This document shows, in pieces, positions 13,368 to 20,271 of a stretch of 40,705 nucleotides of DNA. The stretch comes from a virus. The position numbers were made by a program, and so were the translations under genes. The stretch is taken from positions 1-40,705 of IMG/VR virus record IMGVR_UViG_3300034374_007556. One strand, written 5' to 3'. Within the stretch, counting starts at the first letter, position 1. Each line of letters starts with the position of its first letter. A model generated the notes under the pieces. That model ran no database searches and had not been told where the DNA came from. It worked only from the letters and a program-made list of their open reading frames with translations.

Positions 13368-14321
13368 ATGACACAACTGAAGCCCGCCGACAGTTTCGTC
13401 GTGCGCTCGTGGAACGGACAGACGATCCGTATGCGAGCAGGCCGTGTTTGCCTCACTGACCTCTGCAAGGCCGGCGAAACCGGCAGCGGCAACCCAATCA
13501 GGTTTGCTCACTGGTTTGAGAGCGACGCCACTCAGCGATTTCTCCAGCACCGCTCCGCCGTTACTGGCCGAGAGGTTTTCGCAATAAGCTCGGCTATTGA
13601 CAACGCCGAAAATTCGGCACTAATCGTCCGCGAGTCAGAGCGAGGTGACGCTTGGGGCGACGAGGTGGTCTCCCTCAAACTCGCTGGCCGCCTTTGCACC
13701 GAGCTTGAGCACGAAATCTATCAGTGGTACGCGGAAACGCGAGTGTCCCAGGTGCGGGACACTCAGCCGCTTGCGTTAGCCCCTGCCCCTAATGAAGACC
13801 TGGCGTTTGCGGGCTTGGTCGCAACCATGGTGGAGAAAGTGGGAGGAAGCGCCAAAAATTCACTTGCCATAAGTTTTACGGCGCTCGCCAACAAGCACCC
13901 CGACTACAGACAGCTGTTTTTAGAAAACCAGCGTTTACTGTGCCCTTCAGCTGAAGAGTTTGTAAACCAAACTAAAATTCTGGAGGGACTGGAGAGTGAG
14001 ATAACTGAGCCCATTGTTGACCACCTTACGGCTTTAGCCAAAGAAGCAGGTTTTATAACTAAGAAAGACAAAAGACAACTTGTAAACGCACTATTGTGCC
14101 AGGCAGGTTTACAGTTTCGTACCTCAGACAAAAGGCGGGGACAGGCCCCTTACGCACTTACCAAACAAGGCGCACGGTATGCAAGGGAGGAGACGCGCCC
14201 AGCCATGTATCAAGACGACGGGGCCTGGGTTCCGCAACTTTTGTGGAATTTTCAAGAGACGTTGGCTTTTCTGATTAGCTGGATAAACAGCAACTTGCAG
14301 CCAGTCTCTAGCCGTGGTTGA
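13368..14321 (+). CDS. KilA-N domain protein (antirepressor-like)
   Basis: 317 residues. Residues about 15-60 resemble KilA-N: IRMRAGRVCLTDLCKAG, then NPIRFAHWFESDATQRFLQ. This DNA-binding fold is found in phage antirepressors and large-DNA-virus proteins. Residues 125-317 form a different region with a helical HTH-like part (KKDKRQLVNALLCQAGLQFR, KQGARYAREE). The second half looks A/T-richer than the first. A perfect 24-bp palindrome lies at the domain boundary (13741-13764) and a second copy at the stop codon (14320-14343). Regulation through the operators at 13197-13237 is plausible. Confidence 0.7.
   Translation: MTQLKPADSFVVRSWNGQTIRMRAGRVCLTDLCKAGETGSGNPIRFAHWFESDATQRFLQHRSAVTGREVFAISSAIDNAENSALIVRESERGDAWGDEVVSLKLAGRLCTELEHEIYQWYAETRVSQVRDTQPLALAPAPNEDLAFAGLVATMVEKVGGSAKNSLAISFTALANKHPDYRQLFLENQRLLCPSAEEFVNQTKILEGLESEITEPIVDHLTALAKEAGFITKKDKRQLVNALLCQAGLQFRTSDKRRGQAPYALTKQGARYAREETRPAMYQDDGAWVPQLLWNFQETLAFLISWINSNLQPVSSRG
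13741..13764. repeat. 24-bp palindrome, copy 1 (inside the KilA-N gene)
   Basis: GAGTGTCCC, spacer AGGTGC, GGGACACTC: perfect 9-bp arms. It encodes part of the linker between the KilA-N and C-terminal regions. Confidence 0.9.
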
Positions 14322-14343
14322 GTGTCCCGCACTTGGGACACTC
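14320..14343. repeat. 24-bp palindrome, copy 2 (at the KilA-N stop)
   Basis: GAGTGTCCC, spacer GCACTT, GGGACACTC, with its first bases inside the TGA stop. Its spacer is the reverse complement of copy 1's (GCACCT) except for one base. The next bases, AGCGGCC, resemble AGCCGCT after copy 1. There is no T run, so it is not an ordinary terminator. Confidence 0.9.
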
Positions 14344-14349
14344 AGCGGC

Positions 14350-14505
14350 CTACTTCCAAGGGATAGGCCCGTACTTCTCCACTAGCCCGGTGTAGATGGC
14401 GTGCTTTGGGTGGCTGTCGTGGTGGCGGCCATCCAGCCGGTACAGCTTTTCAATCCACTCGATACGACGCTCATCCTCGACGCGCCAGGCTGGTTCGTAA
14501 GCCAC
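14350..14505 (-). CDS. Small cyanophage-type protein (51 aa)
   Basis: GTG at 14503-14505 to TAG at 14350-14352. It begins VAYEPAWRVEDERRIEWIEK, followed by LYRLDGRHHDSHPKHAIYTG and LVEKYGPIPWK. The HP-x-H-x-(L/I)YTGL pattern recalls a small protein I associate with cyanophages; its function is unknown. It is the only minus-strand gene between two plus-strand ones. Its upstream region is shared with the divergent promoter at 14511. Confidence 0.6.
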   Translation of the reverse strand: MAYEPAWRVEDERRIEWIEKLYRLDGRHHDSHPKHAIYTGLVEKYGPIPWK

Positions 14506-14510
14506 AATAG

Positions 14511-14521
14511 TGTGCTAGTAT
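14511..14521 (+). promoter_or_regulatory. Extended -10 promoter for the RHH gene at 14548
   Basis: TGTGCTAGTAT, with -10 TAGTAT at 14516-14521, and the gene's GTG 27 bases downstream. It is one of the best matches to the promoter family. Confidence 0.7.
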
Positions 14522-14547
14522 GGTGTGTACCTAAAACATTTTATGTA

Positions 14548-14805
14548 GTGCGCGAGATCAAGCTCCGTCTCGAAGAACCGACCATCGCCGCGCTCGATGC
14601 TCAAGCTGCCGTTCATAACGTCAGCCGCTCTGAAGTGATCCGCAAGTGCATCAGTGAGGCCGCACCAGCTACCAAGCTCGATGCCCAGGGCTACAACCAA
14701 CTCGTGAGGGACGCCTATTCTTTTGTGGGCGGTGGAATGGATCGGCGGCAATTCGAGGGACTTGTCGCCTTTCTCTTCAACAAACTCGCAACCGTCAAGG
14801 TTTGA
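14548..14805 (+). CDS. Ribbon-helix-helix DNA-binding protein
   Basis: I use the GTG at 14548 because the promoter at 14511 excludes the earlier start. The product begins MREIKLRLEEPTIAALDAQA and continues AVHNVSRSEVIRKCISEA: a strand followed by two helices with the SRSEVIR turn typical of ribbon-helix-helix (CopG/Arc) regulators. The rest (YNQLVRDAYSFVGGGMDRRQ, then a C-terminal helix) is probably an oligomerisation part. It overlaps the convergent gene at 14795-14977. Confidence 0.75.
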   Translation: MREIKLRLEEPTIAALDAQAAVHNVSRSEVIRKCISEAAPATKLDAQGYNQLVRDAYSFVGGGMDRRQFEGLVAFLFNKLATVKV

Positions 14806-14977
14806 GCCAGCCTTGCTTGGCCATCTCGGCAACAACCTCCTGCTGGTGCTGATACAGCTGGATGGCCTGCAATGCGATACAACGCAGTTGCTCTACGTCC
14901 CGGCAGCCATCAAGCTCTCTACGCATCCGTTCCAGGGCAAATGCTGAGCTGGGACGCATTGGTCCAATGCCGTTCAC
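14795..14977 (-). CDS. Small helical protein (60 aa)
   Basis: It begins MNGIGPMRPSSAFALERMRR and continues ELDGCRDVEQLRCIALQAIQ, then LYQHQQEVVAEMAKQGWL. The product looks like a helical hairpin, with a pattern (C-x2-VEQLR...A...L..Q.EV) that resembles small proteins of cyanophages. It is convergent with the RHH gene, overlapping its last 11 bases. An ATG start is at 14975-14977. No function is known. Confidence 0.55.
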   Translation of the reverse strand: MNGIGPMRPSSAFALERMRRELDGCRDVEQLRCIALQAIQLYQHQQEVVAEMAKQGWLKP

Positions 14978-15002
14978 CCATTGTGTCAGTTGGTTTCAAG
15001 AG

Positions 15003-15197
15003 ATGGAGCATCAACAGAATCTTTACAGGGTTGTGGTCCGGGATCGGGAAACTGGCGACGAGCATCTTTGCCTTGTGCGCTGCAGTAGCAGTTGGGCTGC
15101 TGTGGTTAATTGCCTGGGGGTTGCTGACCGCGAAACTGCGCTTGTCTCTGTTGCTTCTGTCCGCGAAGCAGACGCAGAAGCAGCAGACTGCACCTAA
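15003..15197 (+). CDS. Small hypothetical protein (64 aa)
   Basis: ATG at 15003: MEHQQNLYRVVVRDRETGDE, then LCLVRCSSSWAAVVNCLGVA, ending in an acidic tail. The beta-strand-rich start and helical middle look like a real compact protein. The longer open frame upstream of it, which begins at 14862, has no such character. It ends 13 bases before the next gene, with which it is probably co-transcribed. Confidence 0.5.
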   Translation: MEHQQNLYRVVVRDRETGDEHLCLVRCSSSWAAVVNCLGVADRETALVSVASVREADAEAADCT

Positions 15198-15210
15198 GCG
15201 CTCCAGGCCG

Positions 15211-15465
15211 ATGCGAACCGTCCAGCTGACATACATGGAGTTGGAATACGCGGAGAACACCGCTGCGGTCGTGCGGTTCACGGCCTACGCAAGAGATGGA
15301 AAAGCCGAGACCGTCAGGCAGTTCGCCTATGACGATTCGCCGGCGGGTGTGCAGGACTTTGAACAGGCTGTTCAGGTCGGAGTCGCCAACGAGCTGGACA
15401 TGACGATCTTGAGCTGCTACTCGCCCGACTACTTCCCCGTGATTCAAGGAATCCTGGAGGACTGA
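15211..15465 (+). CDS. Small hypothetical protein (84 aa)
   Basis: ATG at 15211: MRTVQLTYMELEYAENTAAV, then VRFTAYARDGKAETVRQFAY and a helix (DFEQAVQVGVANELDMTIL). I use this ATG instead of the much longer upstream frame, which overlaps two other genes. The start is immediately preceded by the CGCTCCAG octamer. No family was recognised. Confidence 0.55.
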   Translation: MRTVQLTYMELEYAENTAAVVRFTAYARDGKAETVRQFAYDDSPAGVQDFEQAVQVGVANELDMTILSCYSPDYFPVIQGILED

Positions 15466-15484
15466 CCCCCATCCCCCTTGATCG

Positions 15485-15495
15485 TGTGCTACGGT
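15485..15495 (+). promoter_or_regulatory. Extended -10 promoter for the gene at 15521
   Basis: TGTGCTACGGT, with -10 TACGGT at 15490-15495. It lies 26 bases before the ATG at 15521, in the short gap after the gene ending at 15465. Confidence 0.7.
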
Positions 15496-15520
15496 ATGGG
15501 AGTTCCAACCGGAGCCACCC

Positions 15521-15778
15521 ATGCCCCAAGTTCAATTCCTCAGCGCTATCCGCAAGTTCCCCGACTGGATCGAGTTCGTTGCGGTCGTGCCTGACATGGT
15601 GCAAGTCGCACCAGCCACTCGCTGGGATCCCCCTGAGTTCGGCTCCGCGCAGTGCCGCGGCCTGCTCTCCTGGGATCCTTACGTCGATGGCGACTCTCTT
15701 GATCTGACCGATGAACAACTCGAAAGCCTTTGCCAGGACCCGTCGATCGAGTGGGAGCTGGACCCGAACGATTTTTAA
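15521..15778 (+). CDS. Small acidic hypothetical protein (85 aa)
   Basis: MPQVQFLSAIRKFPDWIEFV, then AVVPDMVQVAPATRWDPPEF and an acidic C-terminus (DLTDEQLESLCQDPSIEWEL). It has its own promoter. The bases before the ATG (GCCACCC) recur before the starts at 16717 and, less exactly, 7575, so start context may be a feature of this phage. Function is unknown. Confidence 0.65.
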   Translation: MPQVQFLSAIRKFPDWIEFVAVVPDMVQVAPATRWDPPEFGSAQCRGLLSWDPYVDGDSLDLTDEQLESLCQDPSIEWELDPNDF

Positions 15779-16004
15779 TAGCCTGCGCAGCCCTTACTTC
15801 TGGTTTGGGCTGCTTCTCTCCTACAACCTCTACGACTGGACCCAAAACCATGGCCGCTATCAAACGCATCAGCAAGTCGGCTGCGCAACAGCAGAAGAGC
15901 ATCGGGAACCCGCCAACTATCCGGGAGAAGACTGGTGCCATACCTCTCCAGCAAACCCAACCTGCCCAGACCGTTCCAGCCTCACCGAATACCCCGGACC
16001 ATGA
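15711..16004 (+). CDS. Possible small membrane protein overlapping the DUF3310 gene
   Basis: This frame contains a convincing membrane segment (SPYFWFGLLLSYNLYDW) at about 15785-15835, between the 15521 gene and the DUF3310 ATG. The part after it is low in coding character because it overlaps DUF3310. No good start codon lies just before the membrane segment; the ATG at 15711 lies inside the upstream gene. It may be a real overlapping gene with an unusual start. Confidence 0.3.
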   Translation: MNNSKAFARTRRSSGSWTRTIFNSLRSPYFWFGLLLSYNLYDWTQNHGRYQTHQQVGCATAEEHREPANYPGEDWCHTSPANPTCPDRSSLTEYPGP

Positions 16005-16212
16005 TCCGGTGGATCGTCCCAGTCACTACACGCAGGGCGACATCGAATGTCTGGACGCAATCAAGGCGTCCATGCCGCACGAGCAGTTCCTCGGCTTCCT
16101 CAAGGGGAGCGAGATGAAGTACGTCTGGCGCTACCAGCACAAGGGCGGCCTCGAAGACCTGAGGAAGGCCACCTTCTACCTGGCGCGTCTGATCTCTGAG
16201 GTGTCGGTATGA
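15850..16212 (+). CDS. DUF3310 protein (phage nucleotide-kinase-like)
   Basis: I start at ATG 15850 (MAAIKRISKSAAQQQ). After a disordered Gln/Pro-rich N-terminus, the C-terminal 70 residues form the DUF3310 domain: DRPSHYTQGDIECLDAIKAS, then FLGFLKGSEMKYVWRYQHKG and GLEDLRKATFYLARL. This domain is very common in phages and is often annotated as nucleotide kinase-like, but its biochemistry is not settled. It overlaps the next gene by four bases (ATGA). Confidence 0.85.
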   Translation: MAAIKRISKSAAQQQKSIGNPPTIREKTGAIPLQQTQPAQTVPASPNTPDHDPVDRPSHYTQGDIECLDAIKASMPHEQFLGFLKGSEMKYVWRYQHKGGLEDLRKATFYLARLISEVSV

Positions 16213-16373
16213 CTCACGAGAAATCTGACTCCAAGATCACTCTGAGCGAGCGTGGAGAAGAAGTCATTTGTGTTGACAGGGAAGGCTTTCATTACAAAGG
16301 TCAGTTCATCGCTGATGCAGGCGAAGCGCATCGCCTGTTGGTTGCGTTCCTGAAAAGGCACACCACTGTCTGA
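16209..16373 (+). CDS. Small hypothetical protein (54 aa)
   Basis: ATG at 16209 overlapping the DUF3310 stop, TGA at 16371-16373. MTHEKSDSKITLSERGEEVI, then DREGFHYKGQFIADAGEAHR and LLVAFLKRHTTV: strands followed by a C-terminal helix. The layout resembles small proteins seen near DUF3310 genes in cyanophages. The overlap implies coupled translation. Confidence 0.6.
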   Translation: MTHEKSDSKITLSERGEEVICVDREGFHYKGQFIADAGEAHRLLVAFLKRHTTV

Positions 16374-16376
16374 TCC

Positions 16377-16387
16377 TGTGCTACAAT
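16377..16387 (+). promoter_or_regulatory. Extended -10 promoter for the gene at 16411
   Basis: TGTGCTACAAT, with -10 TACAAT at 16382-16387, 24 bases before the ATG at 16411. The stop of the preceding gene is just upstream. Confidence 0.7.
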
Positions 16388-16410
16388 TCCAACGTCAACG
16401 AGGTTCATCC

Positions 16411-16665
16411 ATGGCCCACAACGACCTGTTCCTGTCCACCACACGTCCCAACTACTACGAGTTGCTGCCGCAGATCGAGGCCGCGATGGCCGATGAGGAT
16501 CGCACGATCCAGGCACGGCTTGATGCTGGCTGGGACGCTGATCCTGAGTACGGCTGGGCGTCGCCCGATGGCATCTCCGAGTCCGACTGGGAGACCGAGG
16601 GCTACCCCCTGCCTGAGGAGCCTGGCTTTGCCGAGTTCATGAAGACCTACGCACAGATCAACTGA
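16411..16665 (+). CDS. Small acidic hypothetical protein (84 aa)
   Basis: Start at ATG 16411: MAHNDLFLSTTRPNYYELLP, then a helical middle (QIEAAMADEDRTIQARLDAG) and an acidic, aromatic C-terminus (ISESDWETEGYPLPEEPGF). It is first in a unit with the DNA polymerase gene, which starts 52 bases after its stop. Function is unknown. Confidence 0.65.
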   Translation: MAHNDLFLSTTRPNYYELLPQIEAAMADEDRTIQARLDAGWDADPEYGWASPDGISESDWETEGYPLPEEPGFAEFMKTYAQIN

Positions 16666-16716
16666 TCCCGATAGATCGGTAATTCAGGTTTAACTTTCTA
16701 CATTCCGAGTCCACCC

Positions 16717-18543
16717 ATGGCCGACTACAAAGTTCTGTTCGGCGTCGAGCATCTCGACGCTGTGAACACTTGCGTCTCTCTGGCGTTCGACACAGAAACG
16801 CTCCAGCTCCAACCTGAGAAGGGGAAGCTGCGCCTCATTCAGCTTGGCTGTGAGGCGCGTAAGACCATCGTGATCATCGACTGCTTCAAGCTCGATGCCG
16901 AGGGTTGGAAGAAGCTCCGCTTGTTCTTCAGCAATGGCCAACGCTTTTGGTTGGCGCATAACGCTGTGTTTGATCTGGGCTGGCTGCAAGAGCACGACAT
17001 TTACGTCGAGGGGCGTGTGCGGTGCTCGATGATCGCCAGCCGCCTGCTCAACAATGGCGTGCCCAACATGAAGCACGGCCTCGATGCCGTCGCCAAGCGC
17101 TACCTCAAAAAGGAGCTGGACAAAGAAGAGCAGCGCTCGGACTGGAGCGGTGAGCTGTCCATCAGTCAGCTGAAATATGCGGCCGAGGATGTGATCACGC
17201 TGCTCCAGCTCGATCCAGTCCTGGATCAGCGGTTGGCGAAGGCTGCCCTGGCCAGAGCGTTTGCCATTGAGTGCAAGGCGTTGCCCGCCATGGCGCAGAT
17301 GTGGCGCACTGGCCTGCCCTGGAACGCCGAGAAGCTTCAGAAGGTCAGGGAGGACTACGAGTACGACATCGAGCAGCTGGGCAAAGACTTCGTGCGGCAG
17401 CTTGATCAGGCGCTGCCCGAAGAGCACAAGCTGCCTCGCGATCCAGACGGCTCCTTCAACTTGCGGGCTAAGACCACTGGCTCCGTGCGGCTGGGCACCA
17501 AGCAACTGGCTGGCTTCAATCTCAACAGCCCGCGGCAGTTAGTCGATAAGTTCACGGTGCTGCTGGGCCGGCCTCCGGTCGATCCGAAGACAGAACGACC
17601 CAGCGCCTCTAGGGCAGCGCTGCGTAACTACGCTGCCGACCATGAGGTGGTGCAAATCTACTTGGCCTGGAAGAAGGCTGAGAAGCGCCGCCAGATGGTT
17701 GAATCCATCCAAGACAAGCTCGGTGCTGATGGCTTTGTTCGTGCCAGTTACCTTCAGTTGGGCGCAGATACGGGGCGGATGTCCTGTATTAAGCCGAATA
17801 ATCAGCAGATTCCACGTGATGAAGCTTTCCGTTCTTGTGTGGAAGCTCCCGATGGTTGGCTCCTAGTTGATGCTGATTTCTCCGGCATGGAATTGCGCCT
17901 AGCGGCAGCTGTTGCCGAAGATCCGGTGATGACCGAAGCGTTCCAGGCTGGGCAGGACCTGCACCAACTCACAGCGGATCTGCTGGGGTGTGAGAGGCAG
18001 GTGGCTAAGTCCGCCAACTTCGGCCTGCTGTACGGCTCGGGTGCCAAGGGGCTTCGTGACTACGCCGGCGCGACTGGCATCACCATGACCATGGAGGAGG
18101 CCAAGAAAATCCGGGAGGATTGGCTAACGGCGTACCCCGGAATCCGCATGTGGCAACAGGCCAATGCCCGCGACGCTGAGAAGTCCGAGGGCAACCAGTG
18201 GGCCGAAACTCGGATTCCCATCTCCGGCTTCCGGCGCTTCCTGCCCGGTGACATGAACCGGCTGACCGTCCGTTGCAACACACCGATCCAGGGGGCTGGT
18301 GCGGCCATCCTCAAGGTGGCGCTGGCCAACCTCTGGGGTGAGGTCAAGAGCCAGGGTGAGGATGTGGTGAAGATCGCTGCTGCAGTACACGACGAGCTGT
18401 TGTTGCTGGTTCGTGAGGATCATGCGCAGTGGTGGGCCGAGCACCTAAAACGAGTGATGGAGGCGGCTGAAGCCAAGTGGTTGGGTGACATCCCGGCACT
18501 GGCTGAGCCCCAAATCGGTAAACGCTGGTCCGAGGCTCACTGA
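16717..18543 (+). CDS. Family-A DNA polymerase with 3'-5' exonuclease domain
   Basis: 608 residues, replicating phage DNA. The proofreading exonuclease has motif I FDTET (24-28), motif II HNAVFDLGWL (about 79-88) and a third motif in YAAEDVITLL. The polymerase has motif A DADFSGMELR (about 384), motif B RQVAKSANFGLLYG (about 429) and motif C AVHDELL (about 562). The O-helix position equivalent to E. coli F762 is Phe. It lacks the 5'-3' nuclease, as is common in phages. Its stop overlaps the start of the next gene (TGATG). With the Prim-Pol/helicase and SSB it forms a compact replisome. Confidence 0.95.
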   Translation: MADYKVLFGVEHLDAVNTCVSLAFDTETLQLQPEKGKLRLIQLGCEARKTIVIIDCFKLDAEGWKKLRLFFSNGQRFWLAHNAVFDLGWLQEHDIYVEGRVRCSMIASRLLNNGVPNMKHGLDAVAKRYLKKELDKEEQRSDWSGELSISQLKYAAEDVITLLQLDPVLDQRLAKAALARAFAIECKALPAMAQMWRTGLPWNAEKLQKVREDYEYDIEQLGKDFVRQLDQALPEEHKLPRDPDGSFNLRAKTTGSVRLGTKQLAGFNLNSPRQLVDKFTVLLGRPPVDPKTERPSASRAALRNYAADHEVVQIYLAWKKAEKRRQMVESIQDKLGADGFVRASYLQLGADTGRMSCIKPNNQQIPRDEAFRSCVEAPDGWLLVDADFSGMELRLAAAVAEDPVMTEAFQAGQDLHQLTADLLGCERQVAKSANFGLLYGSGAKGLRDYAGATGITMTMEEAKKIREDWLTAYPGIRMWQQANARDAEKSEGNQWAETRIPISGFRRFLPGDMNRLTVRCNTPIQGAGAAILKVALANLWGEVKSQGEDVVKIAAAVHDELLLLVREDHAQWWAEHLKRVMEAAEAKWLGDIPALAEPQIGKRWSEAH

Positions 18544-18719
18544 TGAATTGCGCCGTCTACACCGTCGAGGGTGGCTACAAGCTTCAAACCCAAGCTGGCT
18601 CGGTGTACTGCACTAGCCTGTGGGAAGCAATGGACCTTGCTTACTCTCTTGGCGAAGACTGGGCGGCAGCTGGTCCTGGAATACTTGAGCCGGGAGACGC
18701 GGTTGGCATCCACGGCTGA
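18543..18719 (+). CDS. Small protein coupled to DNA polymerase (58 aa)
   Basis: ATG at 18543 overlaps the polymerase TGA, with a stop at 18717-18719. It begins MNCAVYTVEGGYKLQTQAGS, then VYCTSLWEAMDLAYSLGEDW: two strands and a helix. It may share the polymerase transcript and be translated by re-initiation. No family is known. Confidence 0.6.
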   Translation: MNCAVYTVEGGYKLQTQAGSVYCTSLWEAMDLAYSLGEDWAAAGPGILEPGDAVGIHG

Positions 18720-18852
18720 CCTTCAGCGCGCTGCTGAGTTCTTGGAGTGGAGCCGCTACGTCAGAAAGGGCTGTGCCAAGCAACGCGGCGCTTCGCGCCG
18801 GGCGCAGCTCAATGCGTGGCGTAAGGATTTTGACGCTCCAGCCGCTTGGTAG
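18703..18852 (+). CDS. Small basic helical protein (49 aa, TTG start)
   Basis: In the frame of TTG 18703 the sequence reads LASTADLQRAAEFLEWSRYV, then KGCAKQRGASRRAQLNAWRK, a helical and very basic protein. The start overlaps the preceding stop. The frame extends further upstream with no coding character. The basic C-terminus suggests nucleic-acid binding. The start codon is uncertain, because a TTG at 18685 is also in frame. Confidence 0.45.
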   Translation: MASTADLQRAAEFLEWSRYVRKGCAKQRGASRRAQLNAWRKDFDAPAAW

Positions 18853-18876
18853 CACAGTGCTAAGATTGGTAGCACA
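18846..18876 (+). promoter_or_regulatory. Promoter with flanking direct repeats (RHH autoregulation)
   Basis: -10 TAAGAT (18861-18866) with AGTGC before it. It is flanked by two perfect 11-bp direct repeats, TTGGTAGCACA (18846-18856 and 18866-18876), spaced 20 bp, and by a palindrome TAGCAC-A-GTGCTA overlapping the -10. Two-turn spacing across the promoter is typical of ribbon-helix-helix repressor sites. The RHH gene starts at 18889. Confidence 0.7.
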
Positions 18877-18888
18877 CGAGCGCAACGC

Positions 18889-19161
18889 ATGGCTACCCGG
18901 CACGGGAATAAGAGCTACTTCCAGATCCTGCTGGATCCCAACCGGGCCGACCTGGTCATGCAGCTGTCGGACCAGGCAGGGGTTAAGCCCACCGCCTGGA
19001 TCCGTGATGCTCTTTATGAGGTGCTGAAGCGCAAGCTGCCGTCGTCTGTTTACGACGAGGCCTTGGCCAAGGACGAGGTGACCTGGCGCGAAACCGTGCG
19101 CAAACGTGTAGAAGGGCGACTGAAAAACCGAAAAGACTCGAAAGAATCCACGGAAGCCTGA
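18889..19161 (+). CDS. Ribbon-helix-helix-type DNA-binding protein
   Basis: 90 residues: MATRHGNKSYFQILLDPNRA, then DLVMQLSDQAGVKPTAWIRD and ALYEVLKRK. The N-terminal strand, followed by helices with the VKPTAWIRDALYE turn, fits a CopG-like ribbon-helix-helix regulator. The C-terminus is highly charged and helical. It probably binds the direct repeats in its own promoter (18846-18876). The ATG is 23 bases from the -10, so the transcript is nearly leaderless. Confidence 0.75.
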   Translation: MATRHGNKSYFQILLDPNRADLVMQLSDQAGVKPTAWIRDALYEVLKRKLPSSVYDEALAKDEVTWRETVRKRVEGRLKNRKDSKESTEA

Positions 19162-19167
19162 CTACAT

Positions 19168-19176
19168 TGCTACATT
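19168..19176 (+). promoter_or_regulatory. Extended -10 promoter for the sigma-factor unit
   Basis: TGCTACATT, with -10 TACATT at 19171-19176, 23 bases before the GTG at 19199. CTACATT is repeated just upstream. It lacks the full TGTG motif, so confidence is lower. Confidence 0.45.
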
Positions 19177-19198
19177 ACGGGCTGCATTTTTTCAATCC

Positions 19199-19402
19199 GT
19201 GCGCTTTGGTGTCGGTGTTCACAACCCGCCTGGCTTCTACGTTCTCGCTCCAGTCAGTGACGGTGAAGCCCGGCTGCAGCTGACCTCCATCGAAGAAGAC
19301 GCCTGCTCGTTTTCCAGCTTGATGTCTGCGATCATGTTCGCGGCCGTGGTCAAAAAAGACCACGGCTTTGGCACGCATGTCTACGTCACTGACGAGAAGT
19401 AA
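19199..19402 (+). CDS. Small protein upstream of the sigma factor (67 aa)
   Basis: It starts at GTG 19199: MRFGVGVHNPPGFYVLAPVS, then EARLQLTSIEEDACSFSSLM. The last base of its stop is the A of the sigma-factor ATG (TAATG), so the two are translationally coupled. It could be a small partner of the sigma factor, but no anti-sigma family was recognised. Confidence 0.55.
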   Translation: MRFGVGVHNPPGFYVLAPVSDGEARLQLTSIEEDACSFSSLMSAIMFAAVVKKDHGFGTHVYVTDEK

Positions 19403-20271
19403 TGGACAACCTCAGTCAGTACATCAACTCCATTGCCCGCTACCCGCTGCTGACCAAAACCCAGGAGATCATGCTGAGTCGTCAGGTTCGGGAGTGGCTC
19501 GACGCAGAGGAGCCGACGCCCCAGCAGGCCAGGATCGGTAAACGGGCTTACGAAAAGCTGATTAACTGCAACCTGCGGATCGTAGTGTCGATCGCCAAGA
19601 AGTACATGCCACGTGCCAGGCGCACGGAAATGTTGGATGTAATACAGGAGGGGAACATAGGCCTGGCGCATGGGATCAAGAAGTTCGATCCTGAGCGGGG
19701 CTATGCACTATCGACATACATCTATTGGTGGATTCGGCAGGGGATTACGCGCCACCTCAATTATCACGATCGGATGATTCGGCTGCCTTGTAATGGGGTG
19801 GATCTGCTGAACAAGCTGCGTTACTGGCTGCCGCAGTTCCAGCAAGAACATGGGCGGATGCCGACCCAGGAGGAGTACGCCGAGTATTTGGAGGTGTCAA
19901 AGGATCGGGTCAATGACTATCTGCGGCATGTCCACGACTGCACCAGTCTCGATCAGAGGGCCAGGAGCCTCTCGGATGATGGCTCTGCGCTGGTCGAGAT
20001 GATCCCAGACGAGCGTGAACACCCGATGCAGTCGCTCGAATGGGCGATCGGTGTCGGCGCTTTGGATCTGCTGCTGGATCGTCTGCCAGAGGATGATCGC
20101 GAGATCCTAAAGATGTACTACGGGATAGGCGGGCATCGCACGCACACGCTCGCGGAAATCGGTAGAACATTTGGCGTGTCCAGAGAAAGGATTCGGCAGC
20201 GGCACAGCAAGGCTGTGCTGAAGCTGAGGATCCTTTCGACTGGTGCGTCGGTCGGAGAAGTCTGCAAATGA
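19402..20271 (+). CDS. Sigma-70 factor of the SigA/group-2 type
   Basis: 289 residues, with the region 1.2-like start (LSQYINSIARYPLLTKTQEI), region 2 (NCNLRIVVSIAKKYMPRARR, then MLDVIQEGNIGLAHGIKKFD and STYIYWWIRQGITRHL), region 3, and region 4 with its HTH (LAEIGRTFGVSRERIRQRHS). This length and layout match cyanobacterial group-2 or alternative sigma factors rather than ECF types. It is probably used to direct host RNA polymerase to phage promoters, as discussed for the TGTG(C/A)TAnnnT family. It overlaps the genes on both sides. Confidence 0.9.
   Translation: MDNLSQYINSIARYPLLTKTQEIMLSRQVREWLDAEEPTPQQARIGKRAYEKLINCNLRIVVSIAKKYMPRARRTEMLDVIQEGNIGLAHGIKKFDPERGYALSTYIYWWIRQGITRHLNYHDRMIRLPCNGVDLLNKLRYWLPQFQQEHGRMPTQEEYAEYLEVSKDRVNDYLRHVHDCTSLDQRARSLSDDGSALVEMIPDEREHPMQSLEWAIGVGALDLLLDRLPEDDREILKMYYGIGGHRTHTLAEIGRTFGVSRERIRQRHSKAVLKLRILSTGASVGEVCK

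Noticed and set aside
14401-14547. N-terminal extension of the RHH protein from ATG 14401
   Set aside because: It overlaps the minus-strand 51-aa gene and the promoter at 14511; the RHH fold begins just after GTG 14548.
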